Source of the DNA: Blastococcus atacamensis
Lineage (GTDB): Bacteria > Actinomycetota > Actinomycetes > Mycobacteriales > Geodermatophilaceae
Direction of reading: 5' to 3'
DNA length: 64,000 bases
NCBI RefSeq assembly: GCF_002938425.1
Contig: NZ_POQU01000008.1
Span: 1 to 64,000 of the forward strand
In this document: piece after piece, positions 56,434 to 64,000 of the stretch
Position numbering within the stretch: the first letter of the stretch is position 1
How the letters are laid out: each line of letters begins with the position of its first letter
Made by a program: the position numbers and the translations under genes
The notes under the pieces: model-generated
Told to the model about the DNA's origin: nothing
Databases searched by the model: none
Seen by the model: the letters and a program-made list of their open reading frames with translations, nothing else

Positions 56434-58950
56434 TCAAGGCCTTTCCTGGGTCGCGGTATCAGGGTCGACGCTACGAGCGCGGCCGGGTCCCGGCCGGGGC
56501 CGGAGGTCCATGGTTCTCAGGACCGAAGCCCTGTGCTGCTCGCCCGCCGGGCGCCTGGCGCCGATCCGGGCGACCATCTCCACGAGGAGAGCGCCGGCGG
56601 CGCCGAGGCCCGCGGCCAGCAGCAGCCCCGGCGCGGTCGGCCGGAGCAGGAGGACGTCCTCCCGGAATGTCGGTAGCGAGAGCGCCAGCATTGCTAGACC
56701 GGCCATGGCGCCCAGCAGAACCGCCTTGCCAGCGGTCAGCGGCCGCGCCAGGACGGCGAGGGTCCACAGGGCGACGGCCACGACGACCACGGTCGCCGTC
56801 GTTCGGGCCCCTCCGACACCGGCGCCCGGGTCGAGCCAGCGGGTGATCGCGTACCCGGCGTACGCCGCCGCGGCGGTGACGACGCCCACGGGCACCGAGA
56901 ACCGGAGCACCCGCCCGACGAACCCCGGCACGTAGCGCCTGCGGTTCGGTGCCAGCGCCAGGAAGAAGCCGGGCACCCCGATGGTCAGCGTCGAGATGAG
57001 CGTCAGCTGCACCGGCTCCAGCGGATAGGCCGCCAGTGTGACCACTGTGGCCAGGGCCAACACCAAGCTGTAGACGTTCTTGACCAGGAAGAGGTTGGCC
57101 GCCCGCTCGACGTTCGCGATCACCCGCCGCCCCTCGGCGACCGCGTGCGGCAGATGCGCGAAGCGGCCGTCTAGCAGGACCAGTTGCGCCACCGCCCGCG
57201 TCGCCGGCGCTCCGTTGCCCATCGCGACGCCGACGTCGGCGTCCTTCAGCGCGAGCGCGTCGTTGACGCCGTCTCCGGTCATCGCGACCACGTGGCCGCG
57301 GGCCCGCAGCGCCCGCACCATGGCCCGCTTCTGGTGCGGGGTCACGCGGCCGAAGACGCTCGCGGACTCCAGGGCGGCGCCGAGCTCGTCGGGGTCCTCC
57401 GGCAGGGTCCGGGCGTCGACGGCGTCCCCGGCGCCGGTCACTCCGGGCACACCCACGGCGGCGGCGACCGCGCCGACAGTGCGCGGGTTGTCGCCCGAGA
57501 TGACCTTGAGTGCGACGCCCTGGTCGGTGAAGTAGCGCAGGACCTCGGCAGCGTCCTCGCGGATGCGCTCGGCCAGCACCACGAGGGTCACCGGTGTCAG
57601 CCCGGCCGGCAGCCGGGGCTCGGCGGCGTCACCGGTCCACGGCCGGGCCGACCGGGCCAGCAGGAGCACACGCCGGCCCTGCGCGGCCAGCCTGTCGGCG
57701 CTGGCCCGCGCGTCTCGTTCGGCGGCGCCGTCCGGAGCGGGCAGCACCATCTCCGGCGCGCCGAGGACCCAGGTGACCCCGTCAGCGGTACGCACCGCCG
57801 ACCACTTGCGGGCGGAGGAGAACGGCACGGCGCAGGCCGCCTGCTCGACGCCCACTGCGGGGAACGCGGCGGCCAGGGCCCGCGCTGTGGCGTTGCCGCC
57901 GTCGGCTACGGCGAGCAGCGTCAGCGCCGCGGCGGGGGCCGGGTCGCCGGCGAGGGGCACCAGGTGATCGAAGGCGACGTCGCCATGAGTGAGGGTGCCG
58001 GTCTTGTCCAGGCAGACCACGTCGACGCGGGCGAGTCCCTCCACGGCGGGCAGCTCCTGCACCAGGACCTGACGCCGGGCGAGTCCGACCGTCGCCACGA
58101 GGAACGCCAGGGTGGTGAGCAGGACCAGGCCCTCGGGGACCATGCCGACCATCGCGCCGACGGTGCCGGTGACCGTGTCCCGCCAGTCCTCGTTGTCCTC
58201 AGCCCGGAACTGGCTCCAGAGCACGGCCGGGCCCACCACGAGCAGACCGATCGCGATCCACCGCAGGATCCGGTTCGTCCCCTCCTGCAGCTCCGACCGG
58301 GTGCGGGTGAAGGCCCGGGCCTCGGCGGCCAGCCGCACGGCGTAAGCCTGCTCTCCCACTCCCGTGGCCTGCATGCGACCGCTGCCGGCGAGGACGACCG
58401 AGCCGGACAGCAGTTCGTCGCCGGGCGACTTGGCGACGGCCTCGGCCTCGCCGGTGAGCAAGGACTCGTCGACGGACAGGCCCGCGCCTGCGCGCAGCGG
58501 GCCGTCGACCGGGATCTGGTCGCCGGCCTGCACGACCAGCAGGTCGTCGAGGACGACGTCCTCGACCGCCACCTCTCCCTCGCGCCCATCGCGGATCGGC
58601 CGGGCCCGTGGGGCACTGAGGACGGCGAGGCGGTCGAGCGTCCGCTTGGCCCGCAGCTCCTGGACGATGCCGATCGCCGCGTTGGCCACGATGACGCCAC
58701 CGAAGAGGGCGTTCTGCCAGCGGCCCGTCAGCACAGCCACCACCCAGAGGGCAGCGAGCAGGGCGTTGAAGAAGGTGAACACGTTTGCCCGCAGGATCTC
58801 CCCCAGCGTGCGACTGGTCCGTGCCGCCGTGGCGTTGACCGCGCCGACGGCCACGCGCTCGGCGACCTCGGCGGCGGTCAGACCGGTCGGCACGGTGACG
58901 TGGCCGGGCGCGGCCACGACCGTCGCCGGCGCCGCCGGGTCCATCGTCAT
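56434..58950 (-). CDS. P-type cation-transport ATPase (CtpE-like)
   Basis: 838 aa. N-terminal actuator with DESLLTGEAEAV, transmembrane MVPEGLVLLTTLAFLVATVGLARRQ (PEGL in place of PEGLP), phosphorylation loop DVVCLDKTGTLTHG, hinge MTGDGVNDALALKDADVGVAMGNG. About ten helices; the C-terminal block contains YPLEPVQLTLISTLTIGVPGFFLAL. PEGL and the C-terminal layout match CtpE (Rv0908), reported as a calcium transporter. ATG 58950 overlaps the stop of a small upstream ORF (ATGA). Confidence 0.92.
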   Translation of the reverse strand: MTMDPAAPATVVAAPGHVTVPTGLTAAEVAERVAVGAVNATAARTSRTLGEILRANVFTFFNALLAALWVVAVLTGRWQNALFGGVIVANAAIGIVQELRAKRTLDRLAVLSAPRARPIRDGREGEVAVEDVVLDDLLVVQAGDQIPVDGPLRAGAGLSVDESLLTGEAEAVAKSPGDELLSGSVVLAGSGRMQATGVGEQAYAVRLAAEARAFTRTRSELQEGTNRILRWIAIGLLVVGPAVLWSQFRAEDNEDWRDTVTGTVGAMVGMVPEGLVLLTTLAFLVATVGLARRQVLVQELPAVEGLARVDVVCLDKTGTLTHGDVAFDHLVPLAGDPAPAAALTLLAVADGGNATARALAAAFPAVGVEQAACAVPFSSARKWSAVRTADGVTWVLGAPEMVLPAPDGAAERDARASADRLAAQGRRVLLLARSARPWTGDAAEPRLPAGLTPVTLVVLAERIREDAAEVLRYFTDQGVALKVISGDNPRTVGAVAAAVGVPGVTGAGDAVDARTLPEDPDELGAALESASVFGRVTPHQKRAMVRALRARGHVVAMTGDGVNDALALKDADVGVAMGNGAPATRAVAQLVLLDGRFAHLPHAVAEGRRVIANVERAANLFLVKNVYSLVLALATVVTLAAYPLEPVQLTLISTLTIGVPGFFLALAPNRRRYVPGFVGRVLRFSVPVGVVTAAAAYAGYAITRWLDPGAGVGGARTTATVVVVAVALWTLAVLARPLTAGKAVLLGAMAGLAMLALSLPTFREDVLLLRPTAPGLLLAAGLGAAGALLVEMVARIGARRPAGEQHRASVLRTMDLRPRPGPGRARSVDPDTATQERP

Positions 58951-59174
58951 AGCAGGCCTCCGGTCTGCAGGTTCAGCGTCGCCACCCAGGCGGCCAGCAG
59001 CTCTCCCCCGACCGTGCCGACGGCGCGCAGGACCGCGGCCACCCACCCCCAGACGGCGGCGGGGGCGGGCGGGTGCAGCCGGTTCCGGCCGCCGGGACGC
59101 CGCCTGTCCCCGCCGTCCGGCCACGAGGGCCGCCAGACGCCGCGCCGCGGAAGCGTGCACATGAGGTTGGCCAC
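58947..59174 (-). CDS. Small ORF translationally coupled to the P-type ATPase
   Basis: 75 aa from GTG 59174 (ATG 59162 also possible). Basic N-terminal half (TLPRRGVWRPSWPDGGDRRRPGG) and a hydrophobic helix AVWGWVAAVLRAVGTVGGELLAAWVATL. Its stop overlaps the ATPase ATG. Could be a leader or small membrane subunit. It lies behind a DosR-like palindrome. Unrecognised and uncertain. Confidence 0.4.
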   Translation of the reverse strand: MANLMCTLPRRGVWRPSWPDGGDRRRPGGRNRLHPPAPAAVWGWVAAVLRAVGTVGGELLAAWVATLNLQTGGLL

Positions 59175-59232
59175 CCCGTCATCGTCTGCTGGGCGGGCCT
59201 GCCTCGGCCCGGGCCGGCTGGCCCCTGCCACC

Positions 59233-59246
59233 GGGCCCGAGGTCCC
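59233..59246 (-). promoter_or_regulatory. DosR-like palindrome upstream of the ATPase unit
   Basis: GGGCCCGAGGTCCC (minus strand GGGACCTCGGGCCC), 59 bp upstream of the small ORF start and about 283 bp upstream of the ATPase. Confidence 0.5.
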
Positions 59247-59340
59247 TGCCGTCACGCTGTCCGGTTGAGCGGACGCGCCGCGGCGCCAGTCGCGGCATCG
59301 CCGGCTGCCGGACGTCCTGCCCTCGGGCCGGACCACGACA

Positions 59341-59370
59341 GGTGGCCCCTGCCCGTGAGCAGGGGCCACC
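59341..59370. terminator. Perfect terminator hairpin
   Basis: GGTGGCCCCTGC / GCAGGGGCCACC, 12-bp stem, 6-nt loop, directly after the stop of the DUF4389 gene. Confidence 0.8.
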
Positions 59371-59392
59371 CCATGCGGCTGTACCGACCAGG

Positions 59393-60988
59393 TCAGGGCC
59401 CTCCGGTCCGGTTCCCGCTCAGCACCGCCGGCTCAGCACCGGGCGTGCCGCCGACCGGCTCCCCCGCTGCGGGGCCCGGCGGGTATGGCGGGAGGCGATC
59501 AGTCGCCTGCCCGCCGGACGGCGGGACGGGTCGGCCACCGCGCACCGCCAGTGCGACCAGCAGCCCACCGGCCAGGGCGATGACCGCGCCGACACCGAGC
59601 AGCGTCCACGAGAACCAGGTCAGCCCGGGAAGGGTCGCGCCCGCCCGCACCTCCGCGGAGATGCCAGCGGTGCTGTCGGCGCGCATCACGACAACGGTCC
59701 AGTCGCCCTCGGTGGGCCGCCAGTCCAGCACCTGGGTGCCGTTGCCGGTGGCTGAGGCGACCCACACGTCCGCCCCTGTCGGGGGAACGGCCGGCGCGTC
59801 GCCCGCGATGTCGGTCAGGCCGCGCAGGACGTCCGGGTCGCCGTCCTCGCGGATCACGACGCCGTCCAGTTCGCTGCGCCCGACGCCGTCGAGGTAGCGG
59901 GCCACCTCGTCGGTGCGCCCCAGGCCGACGAAGAGCTGGTGCTCGGAATCGGCCGGGGTGACCTCGATGCGGGCGGTGCCGAGCAGGTCGTCGACCACCC
60001 AGTCCAGGCCGTCGCCCTCGAGCACGATCCCGGCGGTCGCCACCGCGTACTGGTCGCTGGCCAGCTCGGCGTCCGGCGAGACCAGCCAGCCGTCGTCGCG
60101 CTGGGTCTGGTCGGCCCAGAGCAGCGTGCCGCCGGCACCGAAGAAGCCGGTGGCCGCGGCCGCCAACACCGCACCGATGACGAGGGTGACGATCCGGCCC
60201 GCAGACCACTGGTTCGGCGCCGAGGGGACCGGTCCGGGCACGCTGGGCTGCGGAGTCGCCGGGCTGTACGCGCTCCCGCCCGAAGGAGCGGATGGGTTCG
60301 GGCCGGCCTGCACCGACCCTGGGTCGGGTCCGCCCATGTCCATCCGGAAGGGCGGATAGGCGTCGGTCATGAGGCCGGCATAGGCGGCGACGCGCAGCGC
60401 CCAGCGGTCCATGCCCAGGACGAAGTCGTAGATCGGGAGCGGGTACCGGCCGGAGAAGAGCAGCACCGCCCCCGCGACGAACACGAGCAGGGCCACCAGG
60501 CCGCCGAAGCCCCAGCCGTCGTCCCAGATGCCGTCCGTGCCGGTGCCGAGCCAGATGCCACCGCCGACGAACACGGCGAGCACCAGGTAGTGCGGCAGGG
60601 CGAGCAGCCACCACTTCACCAGCACCAGGCCCCGGGAGAGCCGCTCCGGATACGGGACGTCCAGATGCGCCGGGTAGTCCGGTACGTCGGCGAGGGTAAA
60701 GGGCGGATACCGGTCGGTGCCCAGCGCCCCGTAGCCGTAGTAGTGGACGCGCCACGTCCAGCGCAGCACCCCGACGTTGTAGTCGAACAGCATCCAGGGA
60801 AAGCGGCCGGTCAGCAGGATCGCGAAGAACGCGATGACCCCGACGACGGCGAAGCCCAGCCACAGGAAGCCCAGCACGACATAGTGCGGAATCAACAGCA
60901 ACCACTTGACCAGCCACAGCCCGCGCGAGAGCGAGCCGTCCAACGACGCGTCGACCCGCACGGGATACGGCGTCCGGTTCTCGGTCAC
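59393..60988 (-). CDS. Membrane protein with two DUF4389 domains and a C-terminal sensor-like region
   Basis: 531 aa from GTG 60988 (GAGGAGGACGGC upstream). Two similar DUF4389 units: LSRGLWLVKWLLLIPHYVVLGFLWLGF ... FNVG-type block, and LSRGLVLVKWWLLALPHYLVLAVFVGG ... YDFVLGMDRWALRVAAYAGLMTDAYPPF. Then a Pro/Ser linker, a helix (about 305-330), an extracytoplasmic beta-rich domain with SATGNGTQVLDW, and a final helix with a Pro-rich tail. Function unknown; shares its upstream region with the Acg-like gene. Confidence 0.88.
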   Translation of the reverse strand: MTENRTPYPVRVDASLDGSLSRGLWLVKWLLLIPHYVVLGFLWLGFAVVGVIAFFAILLTGRFPWMLFDYNVGVLRWTWRVHYYGYGALGTDRYPPFTLADVPDYPAHLDVPYPERLSRGLVLVKWWLLALPHYLVLAVFVGGGIWLGTGTDGIWDDGWGFGGLVALLVFVAGAVLLFSGRYPLPIYDFVLGMDRWALRVAAYAGLMTDAYPPFRMDMGGPDPGSVQAGPNPSAPSGGSAYSPATPQPSVPGPVPSAPNQWSAGRIVTLVIGAVLAAAATGFFGAGGTLLWADQTQRDDGWLVSPDAELASDQYAVATAGIVLEGDGLDWVVDDLLGTARIEVTPADSEHQLFVGLGRTDEVARYLDGVGRSELDGVVIREDGDPDVLRGLTDIAGDAPAVPPTGADVWVASATGNGTQVLDWRPTEGDWTVVVMRADSTAGISAEVRAGATLPGLTWFSWTLLGVGAVIALAGGLLVALAVRGGRPVPPSGGQATDRLPPYPPGPAAGEPVGGTPGAEPAVLSGNRTGGP

Positions 60989-61131
60989 GCCGTCCTCCTC
61001 TCCTGGCCGATCGAGATCGCGGGGCGCTCGTCGTCCCGGGGACCGGCAGTGCCCTCGAGCTTCGTGGCCCTCCCGGCCTCCCGGTACGGCCGAGCGGCGC
61101 ATCGCGACGGGACCCGCGGCCTCGGTGGGCC

Positions 61132-61147
61132 GGGACCTCTGGCGCCC
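61132..61147. promoter_or_regulatory. DosR-like motif between divergent genes
   Basis: GGGACCTCTGGCGCCC, 144 bp from the DUF4389 start and 110 bp from the Acg-like start. A further GGGACCACCCGGGACG lies at 61152-61167. Confidence 0.45.
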
Positions 61148-61256
61148 GGCTGGGACCACCCGGGACGTTCGTCACCGGGCGGAGTGACGCGGCCCCCCGT
61201 GCCTGGGGCGGCGGGCGGCCGAACCTGGGGAGAGCACCCCGAACGAGGAGCAGCCA

Positions 61257-62403
61257 TGCAACCCACCCCCTGCGACGCCCCGGCCACGACCTCCGGGTGC
61301 ACCTCGCGCCGGTCCCTTCCCGAGGCTCTCGAGGACGCCGCCGACGCCGCGCGACTCGCCCCCTCCGTGCACGACACACAGCCCTGGCGGCTGGTGCTGC
61401 ACGCCGACCGGCTCGAGCTGCACGCCGACCGCACGCGGCAGCTGCTGACCCTGGACCCGGTCGGGCGCGCCCTCGCCGAGAGCGTCGGCGCCGCACTGTT
61501 CAACGCCCGCGTGGCACTGGCGGCAGCGGGCTGGGCCGCTGCGGCAGAGCCTGTTCCCGACCCCGAGGACCCCGACCTCCTGGCGATCCTCCGCCCCGTC
61601 GAGGGGCGACCGGACCCGGAGCTCGCCGCCCTCGCGCCGGCGGTGGCCGAGCGGCACACCAACCGACGGGCGTTCGTCGAGGACGAGATGCCCGACGACC
61701 TGATGCGCCACCTCGCCCGAGGTGTGGCCTGCGAGGGCGCCGAACTGATCCCGGTGGTGCACGAGCGGCATCGGCAGCTCGTCGCCCGGCTGACGCAGCA
61801 GGCCGATGGGAGCCAGAACGCCGACCCCGCTTACCGGGCCGAGCTGCGCTCGTGGACCACCAAGCCACCGTCGACAGGAGACGGCGTCCCGCCCGCCGTG
61901 GTCCCGCACGTCGACGGCCGCCAGCACGATGACGTCCCCCTGCGCGACTTCGACAGCACGGGGGCCGGCGCGCTACCCGCCGAGGCACACTCGACCAGCG
62001 CCCAGACACTGGTCCTACTCGCCACCCCACGCGATGACCAGGCGGCCTGGGTCGGGGCCGGCAGGCCCTGGAGCGCCTGCTGCTCGAGCTGACCCGGCAC
62101 GGATGGATGGCCAGCCCGCTGACCCAGGCCATCGAGGTGCCCCTGACACGCACCCAACTGAGGTCGGCGCTGACCTGGAATGCCCACCCCCAGACGCTGC
62201 TCCGTATCGGCCGCACGGCGTCGACGCCGCCCGTCCCGCGCCGCCCTCGCGGCGAAGTCGTCGAGAACAGCACGCGCCCGTCCGGGACCGCTGCACCGTT
62301 GGTCCCGGGACGGCTCGGGTGGCCGGCAGTTTCGGGTTCGCGGGGACGAGGACGGCCAGAGCGGCCCGTCTCCGATGGCCGCGGAGGCACGTCCTGGGTG
62401 TGA
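61257..62403 (+). pseudogene. Second Acg-family gene, broken by a 1-bp deletion
   Basis: Starts with GAGGAG before the ATG. LEDAADAARLAPSVHDTQPWRLVLHADRLELHADRTRQL, RHTNRRAFVEDEMP, and LLATPRDDQAAWVGAG match Acg-like proteins. Then the frame ends as RPWSACCSS. The next frame continues QALERLLLELTRHGWMASPLTQAIEVPLTR and LTWNAHPQTLLRIGR, the normal end. One missing G near 62062 (GCCGGCAGGCC for GCCGGGCAGGCC) restores WVGAGQALERLLLEL. Dead or sequencing slip. Confidence 0.85.
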
Positions 62404-62589
62404 CCGTCGGAGCCCGGGCAGGTGGCAGAGGGCGCGACGGTCCCCCGTCGTCGGGACCGTCGGCCGCTCGCCAGACGGAGGGCACCCTGTCACCGCGGGT
62501 ATGCCGGCGGAGCAGTCGGCCGCTCTCATGGCTGCCCGGCCCAAGAAGGGGCCCCGAACCGGCCACAGCCTCCGGAGGCTGCTCCCCCA

Positions 62590-62787
62590 GCCGGATCCGG
62601 GCCGCCCCGAGGCCGTAGCGGCGACCCGGCCACCACCTCGTGATCGGCGAGTCACGTGCGACCGGCGCCGGGCGAGGTCGCCCGCGGCGAGGTGCAGGTC
62701 GGTCCGGCAGACCCCGCGCCAAATCACCTCGACGCGGACCTGCCCGGGCCGGGTTCGCGCAGGCGTGCCGACCACCCACGCGCGCAT
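62590..62787 (-). pseudogene. N-terminal remnant of a zinc alcohol dehydrogenase
   Basis: MRAWVVGTPARTRPGQVRVEVIWRGVCRTDLHLAAGDLARRRSHVT is the GroES-like start of a zinc MDR alcohol dehydrogenase (catalytic Cys in GVCRTDLH). About 15 residues are missing after MRAWVV. GHEVVGRV has become RSRGGGRVAAT, and the frame then degenerates. Nothing of the Rossmann domain is left. Bases 62404-62589 hold nothing else recognisable. Confidence 0.65.
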
Positions 62788-62794
62788 GCGTCCG

Positions 62795-63793
62795 TCAGTG
62801 AACGACCGCAGCGGTCGACTGCTCCGTAGGCTGCTCCGCCGGACGGGCGGCTTCCGGGTGCACCACCATGACCGGGCACGGCGCGTGCACCACGCAGTGC
62901 AGCGCGACTGAGCCGAGAAGCATGCCGGCGATGCGGCTGTGGCTGTGGCTGCCGATCACGAGGAGTGCGGCGCCAGCCGCCACCCGCGGGAGTGCCTCGG
63001 CCGGTGCACCGTCCTCCACGCGCACCAGGACCGGCGTACCTACGCCCAGCACTTCGGCGACGAGTGCCTCAGCTGTCTCGCGCGCCCGGGCCCGGGTCTC
63101 TTCGGTCGGCGGCGTGATCACGTGATAGACGTCGCTCCACGCCACCTCCAGCGGGACGGCGGACACGACCTCGAGGTCCGCGCTCAGCCGCTCCGCCTCG
63201 TCGGCCGCCCGCCGGAGCGCCGCTCGCGACATGGCCGAGTCATCGACGCCCACGACGACGCGGGGCGGGAGCTGAACCGCGCCCGGGTGCACGACGACGA
63301 CGGGGCACGGTGCGTGCGCGACGCAGTGGAGGGCGACCGAGCCGAGCAGGGTGCTGCGCACGCCGCTCCGCCCCCGACTGCCCACCACGAGCCGCTGCGC
63401 ACCCTTCGCCGCGGCGACGAGGTGTTCCGCCGCGGCTCCGCCTCTCACGACGACCTCGGTGGCCACCTCGGGGATCCCCGGAACGGCGGCGACCGCCGGG
63501 TCCTCGCGTGCCTCAGCCAGCGCATCTGCGACCAGGCGCGCCGTGTCCGCACGGACCTCGTCCAGCCGGCGTGTGTCGAGGAGATAGGGGTCGGCCCAGT
63601 AGGAGTCCACCGGGTAGGAGCTCACCAGTTCCAGCGTCACCCCTGCCTCCGCCGCCGCGGCCAGCGCCCAGACCAAGGCCGCCCGGGCGCCAGGGGACCC
63701 GTCCACCCCCACGACCCAGCGCGCCGGCTCCTCCTCCGTCGCCCTGCGTCCAGTACCCGCGTGTGCGGCCGGCTCGGGGGTCCTCTGCTGCAT
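62795..63793 (-). CDS. Universal stress protein, tandem domains
   Basis: 332 aa from ATG 63793. Two UspA domains. First: VVGVDGSPGARAALVWAL ... VVGSRGRSGVRSTLLGSVALHCVAHAPCPVVVVHPG. Second: VVVGVDDSAMSRAALRRAADEA ... VIGSHSHSRIAGMLLGSVALHCVVHAPCPVMVVHPE. The first ATP loop is the consensus; the second has Ser-His-Ser-His-Ser in place of the Gly-rich part but keeps the late G-S. Similar tandem proteins are members of the mycobacterial dormancy regulon. The best DosR-like box of the window lies about 105 bp upstream. Confidence 0.93.
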   Translation of the reverse strand: MQQRTPEPAAHAGTGRRATEEEPARWVVGVDGSPGARAALVWALAAAAEAGVTLELVSSYPVDSYWADPYLLDTRRLDEVRADTARLVADALAEAREDPAVAAVPGIPEVATEVVVRGGAAAEHLVAAAKGAQRLVVGSRGRSGVRSTLLGSVALHCVAHAPCPVVVVHPGAVQLPPRVVVGVDDSAMSRAALRRAADEAERLSADLEVVSAVPLEVAWSDVYHVITPPTEETRARARETAEALVAEVLGVGTPVLVRVEDGAPAEALPRVAAGAALLVIGSHSHSRIAGMLLGSVALHCVVHAPCPVMVVHPEAARPAEQPTEQSTAAVVH

Positions 63794-63896
63794 CGTCACC
63801 GTCGTCCCTCGGCTTCCTGCCCGGGCGGTCGCCGGACCTCGTTCCCACCCTGCGGTTCGACGGAGCCGGAGGACGCGGGCCGACGTCCCTGCCAAG

Positions 63897-63913
63897 GGGG
63901 ACCTTCGGCCCCC
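63897..63913 (-). promoter_or_regulatory. DosR-like palindrome upstream of tandem stress-protein gene
   Basis: GGGGACCTTCGGCCCCC. GGGG and CCCC arms with ACC-TTC-GGC core. Upstream of 62795-63793 on the minus strand. The remaining bases to 64000 show nothing further. Confidence 0.55.
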
Positions 63914-64000
63914 GCGGCCGGATCCTCCAGCCGCCGCCGCGGAGCGGACCCGGCTCCCAGCGTTCTCGGGACGCCGGCCGTGAGCGCCGGGACCGGGGAG

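Overview
The window is very GC-rich actinobacterial chromosome. It carries the Pup-proteasome ATPase Arc/Mpa, mycothiol ligase MshC and several mycothiol-type enzymes, DUF3090 and DUF5703 proteins, and many genes that appear to start on leaderless transcripts (TANNNT six to eight bases before ATG/GTG). Together these suggest a frankial or geodermatophilid-type actinobacterium (Blastococcus, Geodermatophilus and relatives). The genus is inference.

Bases 1-27,300 are conserved core. The gene order (arc/mpa, trmI, RecB-like nuclease, small membrane protein, metH, PAC2 protein, mshC, SCO1664-type protein, DUF3090, histidine phosphatase, uppP, DUF5703) follows, from memory, the M. tuberculosis Rv2115c-Rv2137c block, with insertions. 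The insertions are dGTPase, an alpha/beta hydrolase, an aldo/keto reductase, a RecD2-like helicase and two MDMPI-type proteins. Four copies of a hairpin repeat are scattered here, one of them inside the trmI reading frame.

Bases 27,300-32,970 hold a methyltransferase, an IS-like element with three related ends and a possible passenger gene, an SDR, an M20 peptidase and a GGDEF protein. The last two genes start on the same CCATGG palindrome.

Bases 32,970-52,825 look like a genomic island built by repeated insertion at tRNA-Leu(GAG). The tRNA 3' end recurs at about 48.2, 51.5 and 52.8 kb, each time next to the same roughly 20-bp arm. The island carries a MacB-type ABC exporter, two histidine kinases and one response regulator, a YxlEFG-like ABC exporter, a GIY-YIG protein, a Rieske-hemerythrin fusion, and many broken genes. 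No integrase is recognisable. One of the histidine kinases has lost its phospho-acceptor histidine (His to Gln).

Bases 54,000-64,000 look like a dormancy or hypoxia (DosR-type) gene set: two universal stress proteins, two Acg-family nitroreductase-like genes (one frameshifted), a CtpE-like P-type ATPase, a DUF4389 membrane protein and an alcohol dehydrogenase remnant. GGGACC-N2/3-GGNCCC-like palindromes lie in front of most of these units, which suggests one shared regulator.

About a dozen truncated or frameshifted genes are visible, so this is a region of active decay, most of it in and after the island.
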